A DNA stretch of 64,000 nt from Parasedimentitalea psychrophila. Its GTDB lineage: Bacteria; Pseudomonadota; Alphaproteobacteria; Rhodobacterales; Rhodobacteraceae. How positions within the stretch are numbered: the stretch's first letter is position 1; each line of letters opens with the position of its first letter. Below are positions 42,724 to 51,022 of the stretch, in pieces. The stretch is from positions 1,263,501 to 1,327,500 of the forward strand of contig NZ_CP127247.1 in NCBI RefSeq assembly GCF_030285785.1, read 5' to 3'. A program made the position numbers and the translations under genes. The notes below the pieces were generated by a model, which searched no databases, was not told the DNA's origin, and was given only the letters and a program-made list of their open reading frames with translations.

Positions 42724-44085
42724 ATGACCCGACCTGTTGATCCCCATGAGATGATCCAGGCCCCCTCGCTGGCGGGCCCGCACCAAGGCTATATGTCCGG
42801 CTTTGGCAACGATTATGAAACCGAGGCGCTGCCCGGAGCGCTGCCCCAGGGCATGAACTCGCCACAGAAATGCGAGTACGGTCTGTATGGCGAGCAGCTC
42901 TCGGGCACCGCCTTTACCGCGCCCAGCCATCAGAACGAACGCACCTGGTGCTATCGCATCCGGCCCAGCGTCAAGCACAGCCACCGCTACAGCAAGATTG
43001 ACCTGCCACAGTGGAAATCTGCGCCCAATGTGGACCCGGTTGTGATCAGCCTGGGCCAGTACCGCTGGGACCCAATGCCGCACAGCGACACCCCCCTGAC
43101 CTGGCTGACCGGCATGCGCACCATGACCACGGCGGGGGATGTGAACACCCAGGTCGGCATGGCGACACATATCTACCTGGTGACGGATTCGATGGTCGAC
43201 AGCTATTTCTATTCCGCCGATTCCGAGATGCTGGTGATCCCCCAAGAGGGCCGGTTGCGGTTCTGCACCGAGCTGGGGATCATCGACGTGGAACCGCAGG
43301 AGGTCGCCATTCTGCCACGCGGTCTGCTGTACCGGGTCGAGGTGCTGGAAGGTCCGGCGCGCGGTTTTGTCTGCGAGAACTACGGCCAGAAATTCGAGCT
43401 GCCCGGCCGCGGCCCGATTGGCGCCAACTGCATGGCCAACCCGCGCGACTTCAAAGCGCCGGTTGCGGCGTATGAGAACCGCGAGGTGCCCTCAACCGTG
43501 ACCATCAAATGGTGCGGCCAATTCCACCAGACTAAGATTGGCCAATCGCCGCTGGACGTGGTGGCCTGGCACGGCAATTATGCGCCGGTGAAATACGACC
43601 TGCGCACCTATTGCCCGGTGGGCGCCATCCTGTTCGACCACCCGGATCCCTCGATTTTTACCGTGCTGACGGCTCCTTCCGGCCAAGCGGGCACCGCCAA
43701 TATCGACTTTGTGCTGTTCCGCGAGCGCTGGATGGTGGCCGAAGACACCTTCCGCCCGCCGTGGTATCATAAGAACATCATGTCGGAACTGATGGGCAAT
43801 ATCTACGGCCAGTATGATGCCAAACCCAAGGGGTTCATCCCCGGCGGCATGAGCCTGCATAATATGATGATCCCACACGGACCGGACAAAAACGCCTTTG
43901 AGGGCGCCTCGAATGCCAACCTCGGCCCCGAAAAACTGGACAATACCATGTCGTTCATGATCGAAACCCGCTTCCCGCAGCATCTAACCGCCTTTGCAGC
44001 CAATGAGGCGCCGTTGCAGGATGACTATATTGATTGCTGGTCGGATCTCGAAAAGAAGTTCGACGGCACGCCCGGCAAGAAATAA
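42724..44085 (+). CDS. hmgA: Homogentisate 1,2-dioxygenase
   Basis: A 453-residue iron-dependent ring-opening dioxygenase: homogentisate to maleylacetoacetate. Family stretches are [42 protein letters not shown]-type sequence near the N-terminus, [22 protein letters not shown], the metal-site strand [20 protein letters not shown], and [25 protein letters not shown] lies before the start. It heads a plus-strand run of catabolic genes. Confidence 0.96.
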   Translation: MTRPVDPHEMIQAPSLAGPHQGYMSGFGNDYETEALPGALPQGMNSPQKCEYGLYGEQLSGTAFTAPSHQNERTWCYRIRPSVKHSHRYSKIDLPQWKSAPNVDPVVISLGQYRWDPMPHSDTPLTWLTGMRTMTTAGDVNTQVGMATHIYLVTDSMVDSYFYSADSEMLVIPQEGRLRFCTELGIIDVEPQEVAILPRGLLYRVEVLEGPARGFVCENYGQKFELPGRGPIGANCMANPRDFKAPVAAYENREVPSTVTIKWCGQFHQTKIGQSPLDVVAWHGNYAPVKYDLRTYCPVGAILFDHPDPSIFTVLTAPSGQAGTANIDFVLFRERWMVAEDTFRPPWYHKNIMSELMGNIYGQYDAKPKGFIPGGMSLHNMMIPHGPDKNAFEGASNANLGPEKLDNTMSFMIETRFPQHLTAFAANEAPLQDDYIDCWSDLEKKFDGTPGKK

Positions 44086-44143
44086 CCTGTCCAGATTGAC
44101 CCGCTTCGTAGCGGGCAGGCCCTAAGGAAAAAGGCGGCGATTG

Positions 44144-45025
44144 ATGCGCAAAAACCAAGTTGTACTGCTGGGCACCAAAGGCGGCCCCGCCATCCGCCCC
44201 GGCACCCGGATGCCCACTGCTATTCTGGTGCAGATGGATGGGCAGACAATTCTGGTGGATGCCGGTCTAGGCGTGTCGCGCGGCCTCTGCGACGCCGGCG
44301 TGGCGCTGACCGATCTGGATGCCATCGTGATCACCCATCTGCATTCCGACCACTATCTTGAACTGGGGCCACTGCTGCACACCGCCTGGACCGCAGGATT
44401 GACCCGTCCCGTGCCGGTCATCGGCCCTAAGGGGTTAGATGCCTATTGGGCCGGATTTCAGCAATCGATGGAGTTCGACATTTCCCTGCGCCTGCGCGAT
44501 GAGGGCCGCCCTGACTTTGCGCCATTGGCCGATATTCAGGTGATCGAACCGGGGCAGATGCAGCTGGGCCCGCTGACCATGGATGTAATCCGCAACGCCC
44601 ATCCGCCGATCTCCGACAGCTTTGCCCTGCGCCTGACCGGTAAGGACCACAGCGTTGTGCTGTCCGGTGACACCGCCCCGATCCCCGAAATGATCGATTT
44701 CTCCAAGGGCGCGGACCTGCTGGTACATGAGGCCATGCTCTCGGCCGGCATCGACGCGCTCTGTGCCCGGGTTGGCAATGGCGATGACCGGTTGCGCCAC
44801 CATCTGGAGCGCTCGCACAGCCCCGCCGACCAGGTGGGCCGCATCGCCAGCCAAGCCGGCGTCAAACGTCTCGCCCTGAATCACCTCGTCCCTTGTGACG
44901 ACCCCGATTTCACTGAAACAGACTGGCAGACCGAAACCTGCCGTGAATGGTCGGGCCCGCTGTTTATCGGAACCGACGGGCTGACCATTTCCCTCGACCA
45001 AAAGGAACCCCCCACATGTCTTTGA
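44144..45025 (+). CDS. Metallo-beta-lactamase-fold hydrolase, active-site intact
   Basis: A 293-residue protein with the zinc motif HLHSDH (in IVITHLHSDHYLELGPLLH), a further His in VIRNAHPPISDSF and Asp in VVLSGDTAPI, and a C-terminal HLVP, so the metal ligands look complete. LGTKGGPAIRPGTRMPTAILV resembles arylsulfatase/RNase Z-like family members. It lies between hmgA and fahA; the next gene starts inside its last codons. Possibly hydrolyses a pathway ester or lactone; the exact reaction is unknown. A TTG one codon upstream is a second possible start. Confidence 0.85.
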   Translation: MRKNQVVLLGTKGGPAIRPGTRMPTAILVQMDGQTILVDAGLGVSRGLCDAGVALTDLDAIVITHLHSDHYLELGPLLHTAWTAGLTRPVPVIGPKGLDAYWAGFQQSMEFDISLRLRDEGRPDFAPLADIQVIEPGQMQLGPLTMDVIRNAHPPISDSFALRLTGKDHSVVLSGDTAPIPEMIDFSKGADLLVHEAMLSAGIDALCARVGNGDDRLRHHLERSHSPADQVGRIASQAGVKRLALNHLVPCDDPDFTETDWQTETCREWSGPLFIGTDGLTISLDQKEPPTCL

Positions 45026-46269
45026 TGAAAAGCTGGGTCGCTTCGGCCAATGACGCCGCCCACCCCTTTCCGCTGAACAACCTGCCCTACGGCGTGTTTT
45101 CCACCGCTGACGGCGAACCACGCTGTGGCGTTGCCATTGGCGACATGATCCTGGACATGCAGATCGCCGAGGAATCGGGCCTGATCGCGCTGACCGACGA
45201 TCCGCTGTTTGACGTGCCGTTCTGGAACGCCCTGATGGAGGAAGGTCCCGCTGTCTGGGCCGCCCTGCGGGCACGGCTGACTGCACTGTTGGGCAAGGGG
45301 GCTGCCGAGCAGGCTAAAGTGGAAGTGCTGCTGGTGCCGATGGGTGATGCCGATCTGCACATGCCACTTGCGGTCAGCGAATACACCGATTTCTACGCCG
45401 GGATGCAGCACGCCAAGAACATGGGCGCCATCCTGCGCGGCTCACCCGATCTGCCAGCCAACTGGCTGCACATCCCCATCGGCTACAATGGCCGCGCCTC
45501 CTCGGTGGTGGTCTCGGGCACCGACATCCACCGCCCCAATGGCCAGACCAAAGCCCCCGATGCCGAGATGCCCTCGTTCGGGCCCAGCAAACGGTTGGAT
45601 ATCGAGCTGGAGATGGGCGCGATTGTTGGCACCTGTAGTGAACTGGGCCAGCCAATCACCGTCGACGAAGCGGACGCAATGATCTTTGGCTATGTGCTGC
45701 TGAACGACTGGTCGGCGCGCGACATCCAGGGCTGGGAATACCAGCCGCTGGGCCCGTTCCAGGGCAAGGCCTTTGGCACCTCGATCTCGCCGTGGATTGT
45801 CACCTCGGCAGCGCTGGAAGATTTCCGCGCCCCAACACCGCCGCGCGAAAAACAGCTACTGCCCTATCTGCACGGCAGCAAAGACGGGCTGTTTGATATC
45901 GAGCTTGAGGTGCTGATGCAGCCCGAGGGCGCCGACAAAGCCACCTCGCTGTCCAAGACCAACTATAGCCGCATGTATTATTCAGCCGCCGAACAGCTGT
46001 GCCACCACGCTAGTGGTGGCTGCGAAATGAACACCGGCGATCTGCTGGGCTCGGGCACCATCTCTGGACCTGACCGCTCTGAATTCGGCTCGCTGATGGA
46101 GCTGAGCTGGGCCGGACGTGAACCCTTCACCCTCGACACCGGCGAGACCCGTGGTTTCATCGAGGACGGCGATACCCTGACCCTGCGCGGCAATGCCCGA
46201 GGCAAGGGCTTCACCATCGGCTTTGGCGACTGCAGCGGCAAAATCCTGCCTGCGAAAACCTGGGGCTAA
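45016..46269 (+). CDS. fahA: Fumarylacetoacetase
   Basis: A 417-residue fumarylacetoacetate hydrolase, the final step giving fumarate and acetoacetate. It has the N-terminal SH3-like part (FPLNNLPYGVFSTADGEPRCGVAIGD) and catalytic motifs: SEYTDFYAGMQHAKNMG, GYNGRASSVVVSGTDIHRPNGQ, LDIELEMGAIVG, FGYVLLNDWSARDIQGWEY and GTSISPWIVT. The start ATG at 45016 overlaps the metallo-hydrolase by 10 bases. Confidence 0.96.
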   Translation: MSLMKSWVASANDAAHPFPLNNLPYGVFSTADGEPRCGVAIGDMILDMQIAEESGLIALTDDPLFDVPFWNALMEEGPAVWAALRARLTALLGKGAAEQAKVEVLLVPMGDADLHMPLAVSEYTDFYAGMQHAKNMGAILRGSPDLPANWLHIPIGYNGRASSVVVSGTDIHRPNGQTKAPDAEMPSFGPSKRLDIELEMGAIVGTCSELGQPITVDEADAMIFGYVLLNDWSARDIQGWEYQPLGPFQGKAFGTSISPWIVTSAALEDFRAPTPPREKQLLPYLHGSKDGLFDIELEVLMQPEGADKATSLSKTNYSRMYYSAAEQLCHHASGGCEMNTGDLLGSGTISGPDRSEFGSLMELSWAGREPFTLDTGETRGFIEDGDTLTLRGNARGKGFTIGFGDCSGKILPAKTWG

Positions 46270-46272
46270 ATC

Positions 46273-46632
46273 ATGACTCTCGCGCTTGACCATATCCAGA
46301 TTGCGATCCCCAAGGGAGGCGAGGACCAGTGCCGCGCCTTTTGGGGAGAGTTGGTCGGCTTGTGCGAGATCCCCAAACCCAAAACTCTGCAGGCGCGTGG
46401 CGGGCTTTGGTATGCGCTGGCTGGAGCCGAGTTGCACCTTGGCGTCGAAGAGCCGTTTGCTCCAGCACTGAAAGCCCATCCTGGCTTTCGCACCACCGAC
46501 ATAGCCGCGCTTGCTGCGCGGCTTGAAACCGCAGGTCACGCGTTGACCTGGGACACCACAATAAAGGGGCGCGAACGGTTCTTTACCAAAGATCCGTTCG
46601 GCAACCGCCTAGAATTCCTGCAAGAAAACTAA
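46273..46632 (+). CDS. VOC-superfamily (glyoxalase-like) protein
   Basis: A 119-residue VOC-fold protein: LALDHIQIAIPKGGEDQCRAFWGELVGL, GLWYALAGAELHLGVEEPFAPALKAHPGF, DPFGNRLEFLQEN. The metal residues His, Glu and His/Glu of the vicinal oxygen chelate fold are in the expected places. It starts three bases after fahA. It may be an isomerase or dioxygenase-like helper; the substrate is unknown. Confidence 0.8.
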   Translation: MTLALDHIQIAIPKGGEDQCRAFWGELVGLCEIPKPKTLQARGGLWYALAGAELHLGVEEPFAPALKAHPGFRTTDIAALAARLETAGHALTWDTTIKGRERFFTKDPFGNRLEFLQEN

Positions 46633-46638
46633 CCGGCT

Positions 46639-46673
46639 TCTTCTTTGAGAAAATACTCCCGCCGGAGGCTCCC
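46639..46673. repeat. Dispersed intergenic repeat, family B arm
   Basis: TTCTTTGAGAAAATACTCCC followed by GCCGGAGGCTCCC, which is the reverse complement of GAGTATTTT-type family B, here joined to a small GCCGGAGGC stem. A near-identical tail (CCGCCGGAGGCTC) follows the copy at 61145. Confidence 0.7.
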
Positions 46674-46711
46674 AAACCCTCCACTGGCGCTGACACATAA
46701 GGACTAATACC

Positions 46712-47662
46712 ATGGCCAAAGCATTCGCGTCCCAAGGGGACATGTCGGAAAAGAAAATCACCTTTGATGAAATCGGCAAGGACATTTATGCCTTCACCGC
46801 CGAGGGCGATCCAAACTCGGGCGTCATCATCGGCGACGATAGCGTGATGATCATCGAGGCGCAGGCCACCCCGCGGCTGGCCAACAAGGTCATCGACTGT
46901 GTGCGCTCGGTCACCGACAAGCCGATCAGCCACGTGGTGCTGACCCACTACCACGCGGTGCGGGTGCTGGGGGCCTCGGCTTTTGGCGCCGAACAGATCA
47001 TCATGGGCGACAGGGCCCGCGCCATGGTGGTGGAACGCGGACAAGAAGACTGGGACAGCGAATTCCAGCGCTTCCCGCGCCTGTTTGAGGGCCATGAGAG
47101 CATTCCTGGCCTGACCTACCCCACCACCACCTTCAGCGAAGACATGACCGTCTATCTGGGCAACCGCCGCATCGACCTGATGCATCTGGGCCGCGCCCAT
47201 ACTGCGGGCGATATCGTCATCCATGTGCCGGATGAAAACGTCATGTTCACCGGTGACATCGTCGAATACCACTCGGCCTGCTATTGCGGCGACGGACATT
47301 TCAGCGACTGGGGTGATACTCTGGATGCGATCTCATCCTTTGACGTCGACGCCATTGCACCGGGTCGCGGCGATGCGCTGATCGGCAAGGACATGGTCTC
47401 TGCTGCCATTGAAAACACCCGTGATTTTGTCGAAAGCACCTATCGCCCCGCCGCCCGGGTTGCGGCCCGCAACGGCACCCTGAAAGAGGCCTGGGACGCG
47501 GTGCGCGAAGAATGTGATCCAAAATTCAAGGATTACGCCATCTACGAGCATTGCCTGCCCTTCAACGTCGCCCGCGCCTTTGACGAGGCCCGCGGCATCG
47601 AAAACCCGCGCATCTGGACCGCCCAGCGTGACATCGAAATGTGGGAGGCCCTGCAGGGCTAA
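46712..47662 (+). CDS. Metallo-beta-lactamase-fold protein with altered zinc motif
   Basis: A 316-residue protein of the MBL fold. The usual HxHxDH reads HYHAVRVLG (in HVVLTHYHAVRVLGASAF): the two first His remain, but Asp and the third His of the motif are replaced. The later His in GRAHTAGDIV and Asp in VMFTGDIVEYH are present. I recall this THYHAVRVLG variant as a recurring subfamily, so it is probably functional with a modified metal site. It ends with a strong terminator, so it does not share a transcript with the next gene. Confidence 0.8.
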   Translation: MAKAFASQGDMSEKKITFDEIGKDIYAFTAEGDPNSGVIIGDDSVMIIEAQATPRLANKVIDCVRSVTDKPISHVVLTHYHAVRVLGASAFGAEQIIMGDRARAMVVERGQEDWDSEFQRFPRLFEGHESIPGLTYPTTTFSEDMTVYLGNRRIDLMHLGRAHTAGDIVIHVPDENVMFTGDIVEYHSACYCGDGHFSDWGDTLDAISSFDVDAIAPGRGDALIGKDMVSAAIENTRDFVESTYRPAARVAARNGTLKEAWDAVREECDPKFKDYAIYEHCLPFNVARAFDEARGIENPRIWTAQRDIEMWEALQG

Positions 47663-47680
47663 AGCGAAGGGTCGCTTTTT
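47661..47680 (+). terminator. Intrinsic terminator after the MBL gene
   Basis: AAAGCGA, loop AGGG, TCGCTTT, then TT: a terminator that begins inside the stop codon of the metallo-beta-lactamase gene. Confidence 0.85.
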
Positions 47681-47691
47681 CAACACCTGGC

Positions 47692-47722
47692 TGCGGTTGA
47701 ACCTTTGCGGGGTTCGACCGCA
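47692..47722. other. 12-bp hairpin in the 5' region of the monooxygenase
   Basis: Arms TGCGGTTGAACC and GGTTCGACCGCA (one G-T pair) with a 7-base loop. A second perfect 10-bp hairpin (CTCCCGGCGA / TCGCCGGGAG, loop CCTG) follows at 47813-47836, 47 bases before the monooxygenase start and joined to an AAATACTCCC family B sequence. Confidence 0.65.
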
Positions 47723-47882
47723 ACCAAGCCCAAAAAAAACCAATGAAACAGGCAAAAGGCATTGATCCAGATCGTGTCGCCGTAGCCTGAATAATGAGAA
47801 AATAAGCAAATACTCCCGGCGACCTGTCGCCGGGAGCCGGTGAAACTGTGCCCTGCGCACACTCATCTTGGGAGGAGACCAG

Positions 47883-49493
47883 ATGAATAAGATTTTTGAA
47901 GTCCCTATGTACCCCTACGCGCGTCATGCGGATCAGGATGCATCCACACCTGTGCGCCATAAGGTCATTGTGATAGGCGCCGGACCCGTTGGTCTGGGCG
48001 CTGCCATCGACCTGGCCCAGCAGGGCGTTGAAGTTGTGGTGCTGGATGACAATGACAAGGTGAGCTTTGGCTCGCGGGCCATTTGTTTTGCCAAACGGCC
48101 GCTGGAAATCCTTGACCGATTGGGATGTGGCACCCCGATGGTCGACAAAGGTGTGCAGTGGAATGTCGGCAAGGTGTTCTTTGATGAGCGCCCGGTCTAT
48201 GACTTTAATCTGCTGTCCGAAGACGGCCACCAATTCCCCGCCTTCATCAATCTTCAGCAATATTATTTTGAGGAATACATGGTGAACCGGGTCCGCGAAA
48301 TGCAGGCCAAGGGCGCGCCGATCGAGATCCGCGGCCGCAACAAAGTCTCAGCCATTGGCACCCACCCGGACCATGTCACCATTGAGATCGACACCCCCGA
48401 AGGCTCATATAATCTTGAGGCCGACTGGCTGATTGCCTGTGATGGGGCCGGATCTCCGGCGCGGACGATGCTGGGCAAGGATTTTGTCGGCCGGGTGTTC
48501 GAGGATAACTTCCTGATTGCCGATGTGGTGATGGAAGCCGATTTCCCCACCGAGCGCTGGTTCTGGTTTGATCCGCCCTTCAACAAGGGCCAGTCTGCCC
48601 TGCTGCACAAGCAGCCCGATAACGTCTGGCGCATTGACCTGCAACTGGGCTGGGATATCGACAAGGAGCGCGAGAAGCGTCCCGAGAACGTCATTCCGCG
48701 CCTGAAAGCAATGCTGGGTGACGATGTGGAGTTTGAGCTGGAGTGGGTGTCGATCTATACCTTCCAGTGTCGCCGCATGGAACAGTTCCGTCATGATCGG
48801 GTGTTGTTTGCCGGCGATGCGGCGCATCAGGTCAGCCCCTTTGGCGCCCGTGGGGCCAATTCAGGCCTGCAGGATACCGACAACCTGGTCTGGAAGCTGA
48901 AGCTGGTGATTGATGGCAAGGCCCCCGAAAGCCTGCTGGACACCTACGATGCTGAGCGGGTTTACGGTGCCGATGAGAACATCCTGAACTCCAGCCGCTC
49001 GACCGATTTCATCACCCCAAAATCGGAAATGTCACGCCTGTTGCGCGATGCGGTGCTGGATCTGTCCGAGCATCATGAGTTTGCCCGCCCACTGGTCAAC
49101 TCAGGCCGACTGTCGGTGCCCTGCACCTATGACGGCTCAACCCTGAACTCGGCGGATGCGCTGAGCGGTCCGGACCGCACAAGGCCCGGATCGGCCTGCC
49201 CCGATGTGCTGCTAGAGGATGGTTATCTGCTGCCGAAACTGGCGAACAAGTTCACCCTGCTGACCATTGACGCGGAGGCCCCCGATCTGATCGAGGAGGG
49301 TGGCATCACCGTCACCCGACTGGCCCTATCGGTCAAGGACGACAAATCCCTGGCCCTAAAAGAGCGTTATCTGGGGGATTGCGAAACTGGCGTCTATTTG
49401 ATCCGGCCGGATCAGCATGTCGCAGCTCGCCGCCCCAGCTTTGATGAAAACCAATTCCGCGCCGCCATCCGCCGCGCCACAGGCCAGGAGTAG
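47883..49493 (+). CDS. FAD-dependent aromatic monooxygenase (MhpA/PheA type)
   Basis: A 536-residue class A flavoprotein hydroxylase. The dinucleotide motif VIGAGPVGLGAAIDLAQQGVEVVVLD (about residues 33-58), the DG motif LIACDGAGSPARTMLG and the second FAD motif VLFAGDAAHQVSPFGARGANSGLQDTDNLVWKL are all intact. The thioredoxin-like tail lies after residue 400. These enzymes hydroxylate phenolic rings ortho or para to an OH, for instance 3-hydroxyphenylacetate to homogentisate, which would supply hmgA. GGAGGAG fixes the start at 47883. The exact substrate is inference. Confidence 0.87.
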   Translation: MNKIFEVPMYPYARHADQDASTPVRHKVIVIGAGPVGLGAAIDLAQQGVEVVVLDDNDKVSFGSRAICFAKRPLEILDRLGCGTPMVDKGVQWNVGKVFFDERPVYDFNLLSEDGHQFPAFINLQQYYFEEYMVNRVREMQAKGAPIEIRGRNKVSAIGTHPDHVTIEIDTPEGSYNLEADWLIACDGAGSPARTMLGKDFVGRVFEDNFLIADVVMEADFPTERWFWFDPPFNKGQSALLHKQPDNVWRIDLQLGWDIDKEREKRPENVIPRLKAMLGDDVEFELEWVSIYTFQCRRMEQFRHDRVLFAGDAAHQVSPFGARGANSGLQDTDNLVWKLKLVIDGKAPESLLDTYDAERVYGADENILNSSRSTDFITPKSEMSRLLRDAVLDLSEHHEFARPLVNSGRLSVPCTYDGSTLNSADALSGPDRTRPGSACPDVLLEDGYLLPKLANKFTLLTIDAEAPDLIEEGGITVTRLALSVKDDKSLALKERYLGDCETGVYLIRPDQHVAARRPSFDENQFRAAIRRATGQE

Positions 49494-49497
49494 CCCG

Positions 49498-49707
49498 ATG
49501 TCCGACCAACTGATCCTGACCCCGAATATCGACGGTGGTGATGACTTTTACGCCGAGCTGCTGGCCAACCACGAGGGTCTCAGCAAGCCACAAAGCGATG
49601 CGCTGAACGCCCGGCTGGTACTGGTGCTGGCCAACCATGTGGGCAATCGCGCAATTTTGACCCAGGCGCTGGCTGCCGCCGCTTTGAACCAAACCCCGGA
49701 GGAATAA
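49498..49707 (+). CDS. DUF2783 protein
   Basis: A 69-residue protein, MSDQLILTPNIDGGDDFYAEL followed by NARLVLVLANHVGN, the known small partner of MhpA-type monooxygenases (DUF2783). It starts four bases after the monooxygenase gene. It may be a structural or transfer subunit; its biochemical role is not known. Confidence 0.82.
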   Translation: MSDQLILTPNIDGGDDFYAELLANHEGLSKPQSDALNARLVLVLANHVGNRAILTQALAAAALNQTPEE

Positions 49708-49711
49708 CGAC

Positions 49712-50254
49712 ATGAAAATCGAACAGATCCACCACGTTGCCTATCGCTGCAAAGATGCCAAGCAGACCGTGGAATGGTATAACACCATGCTGAAGATGGA
49801 CTTTGTGCTGGCGATTGCCGAGGACCATGTGCCCTCAACCCACGAGCCGGACCCCTACATGCATGTCTTTATGGATGCGGGCAATGGCAACGTGCTGGCG
49901 TTCTTTGAGCTGCCAACCAAGCCGGAAATGGGCCGTGACCCAAACACTCCGATCTGGGTGCAGCATATCGCCTTCAAGGTCAAAGACCGCGACACGCTGC
50001 TGGAATTCAGGGATCATCTTGTCAGCAATGGTGTCGAGGTTCTCGGCGTCACCGACCACTCGATCTTCCATTCGATCTATTTCTTTGATCCCAATGGTCA
50101 CCGGGTAGAGCTGGCCTGTGCTGATCCAAAGGAAGAGGCGATGCTGGCCAAGCTGGACGCGGTGAAGTGGGATATGCTGGAGGAATGGTCGAAGACCAAA
50201 AAAGCACCCAAACACGCCGAGTGGATGCACTCGAAAGAGCTCAGCGACGTATAG
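49712..50254 (+). CDS. VOC-superfamily ring-cleavage-type dioxygenase-like protein
   Basis: A 180-residue VOC protein: IEQIHHVAYRCKDAKQTVEWYNTML with metal His, HVFMDAGNGNVLAFFELP, WVQHIAFKVKDRDTLLEFRD, GVTDHSIFHSIYFFDPNGHRVELACADP. Metal residues His, His and Glu (VEL) are present, as in extradiol-type or lyase-type VOC enzymes. It follows DUF2783 by four bases, so monooxygenase, DUF2783 and VOC form one unit, perhaps giving hydroxylation followed by a ring or lactone step. Confidence 0.83.
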   Translation: MKIEQIHHVAYRCKDAKQTVEWYNTMLKMDFVLAIAEDHVPSTHEPDPYMHVFMDAGNGNVLAFFELPTKPEMGRDPNTPIWVQHIAFKVKDRDTLLEFRDHLVSNGVEVLGVTDHSIFHSIYFFDPNGHRVELACADPKEEAMLAKLDAVKWDMLEEWSKTKKAPKHAEWMHSKELSDV

Positions 50255-50264
50255 GCTGGACAGG

Positions 50265-50288
50265 GGTGCGTGCCAGCACGCACCCTAC
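50265..50288. repeat. Dispersed palindrome, family A copy 5
   Basis: Arms GGTGCGTGC / GCACGCACC, CTAC at the right end. It lies in the gap between the VOC gene and maiA. Confidence 0.85.
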
Positions 50289-50323
50289 ACTGACTGATTA
50301 GCACACCGAGTGGGGGATAAGGC

Positions 50324-50962
50324 ATGAGTGAGACAGTTCTGTATGATTATTGGCGATCCTCCGCCAGCTATAGGCTGCGCATTGCGCTGAACCTGGCGGC
50401 GATCCCCTATCGGGCTGTCTCGGTTGATCTGGTCAAGGGCGAGCAGCGATCTGCGGCCCATCTGGCGCGCAATCCGCAAGGGCTGGTGCCGGTGCTGGAG
50501 ATCGACGGGTTGCAGCTGACACAGTCCCTGGCGATCCTCGACTATCTGGATCAAACCCGCGAGATGGGACTGCTGCCCAAAGACCCCGCATTGCGCGTGC
50601 AGGCCCAGGCGCTGGCGCAGTGCATCGCGGTGGATCTGCATCCGGTGTGCAATCTGCAGGTGGTTGCCTATGCGGCCTCAATCGCTGCCGATCCATCTGT
50701 CACCCGCGAGGCCTGGATGGCGCGGTTTATCCGCCCCGGACTTGAGGCGTTTGAGAGCCTGCTAGAGGCGTTTGAGCAGCAGCCTTATTGCACCGGCAAG
50801 GCACCGGGGCTGGCTGACATCTGCCTGATGCCACAGCTGTATAACGCCCGGCGCTGGGGTGTTGATTTTGCCGATCTGCCCCGGTTGGTCGCAGTGGACG
50901 CGGCCTGTTCGCAGCACCCGGCTTTTGCTGCGGCCCACCCGGATGCGGTGCACGGCGCCTGA
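50324..50962 (+). CDS. maiA: Maleylacetoacetate isomerase
   Basis: A 212-residue zeta-class glutathione transferase. Catalytic SSASYRLRIALN (Ser and Cys-type zeta motif SSCSxR, here SSASYR with Ala in place of Cys), and GLVPVLEIDGLQLTQSLAILDYLD for glutathione binding. It isomerises maleylacetoacetate to fumarylacetoacetate between the HmgA and FahA steps. The family often has Cys at the SSCSWRV position; the Ala here is a mild oddity. GGGGGAT is the poor ribosome-binding site. Confidence 0.92.
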   Translation: MSETVLYDYWRSSASYRLRIALNLAAIPYRAVSVDLVKGEQRSAAHLARNPQGLVPVLEIDGLQLTQSLAILDYLDQTREMGLLPKDPALRVQAQALAQCIAVDLHPVCNLQVVAYAASIAADPSVTREAWMARFIRPGLEAFESLLEAFEQQPYCTGKAPGLADICLMPQLYNARRWGVDFADLPRLVAVDAACSQHPAFAAAHPDAVHGA

Positions 50963-50973
50963 CGTGATAAGTG

Positions 50974-50997
50974 GCAAGCGCCGCTTTGGGCGCTTGC
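50974..50997. terminator. Hairpin between maiA and the TPP gene
   Basis: A perfect 9-bp stem GCAAGCGCC / GGCGCTTGC with loop GCTTTG, between convergent genes. The T-run is weak, so this is likely but not proven. Confidence 0.6.
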
Positions 50998-51022
50998 GCT
51001 GTGGTGTTTCAATCGGCGCGCG

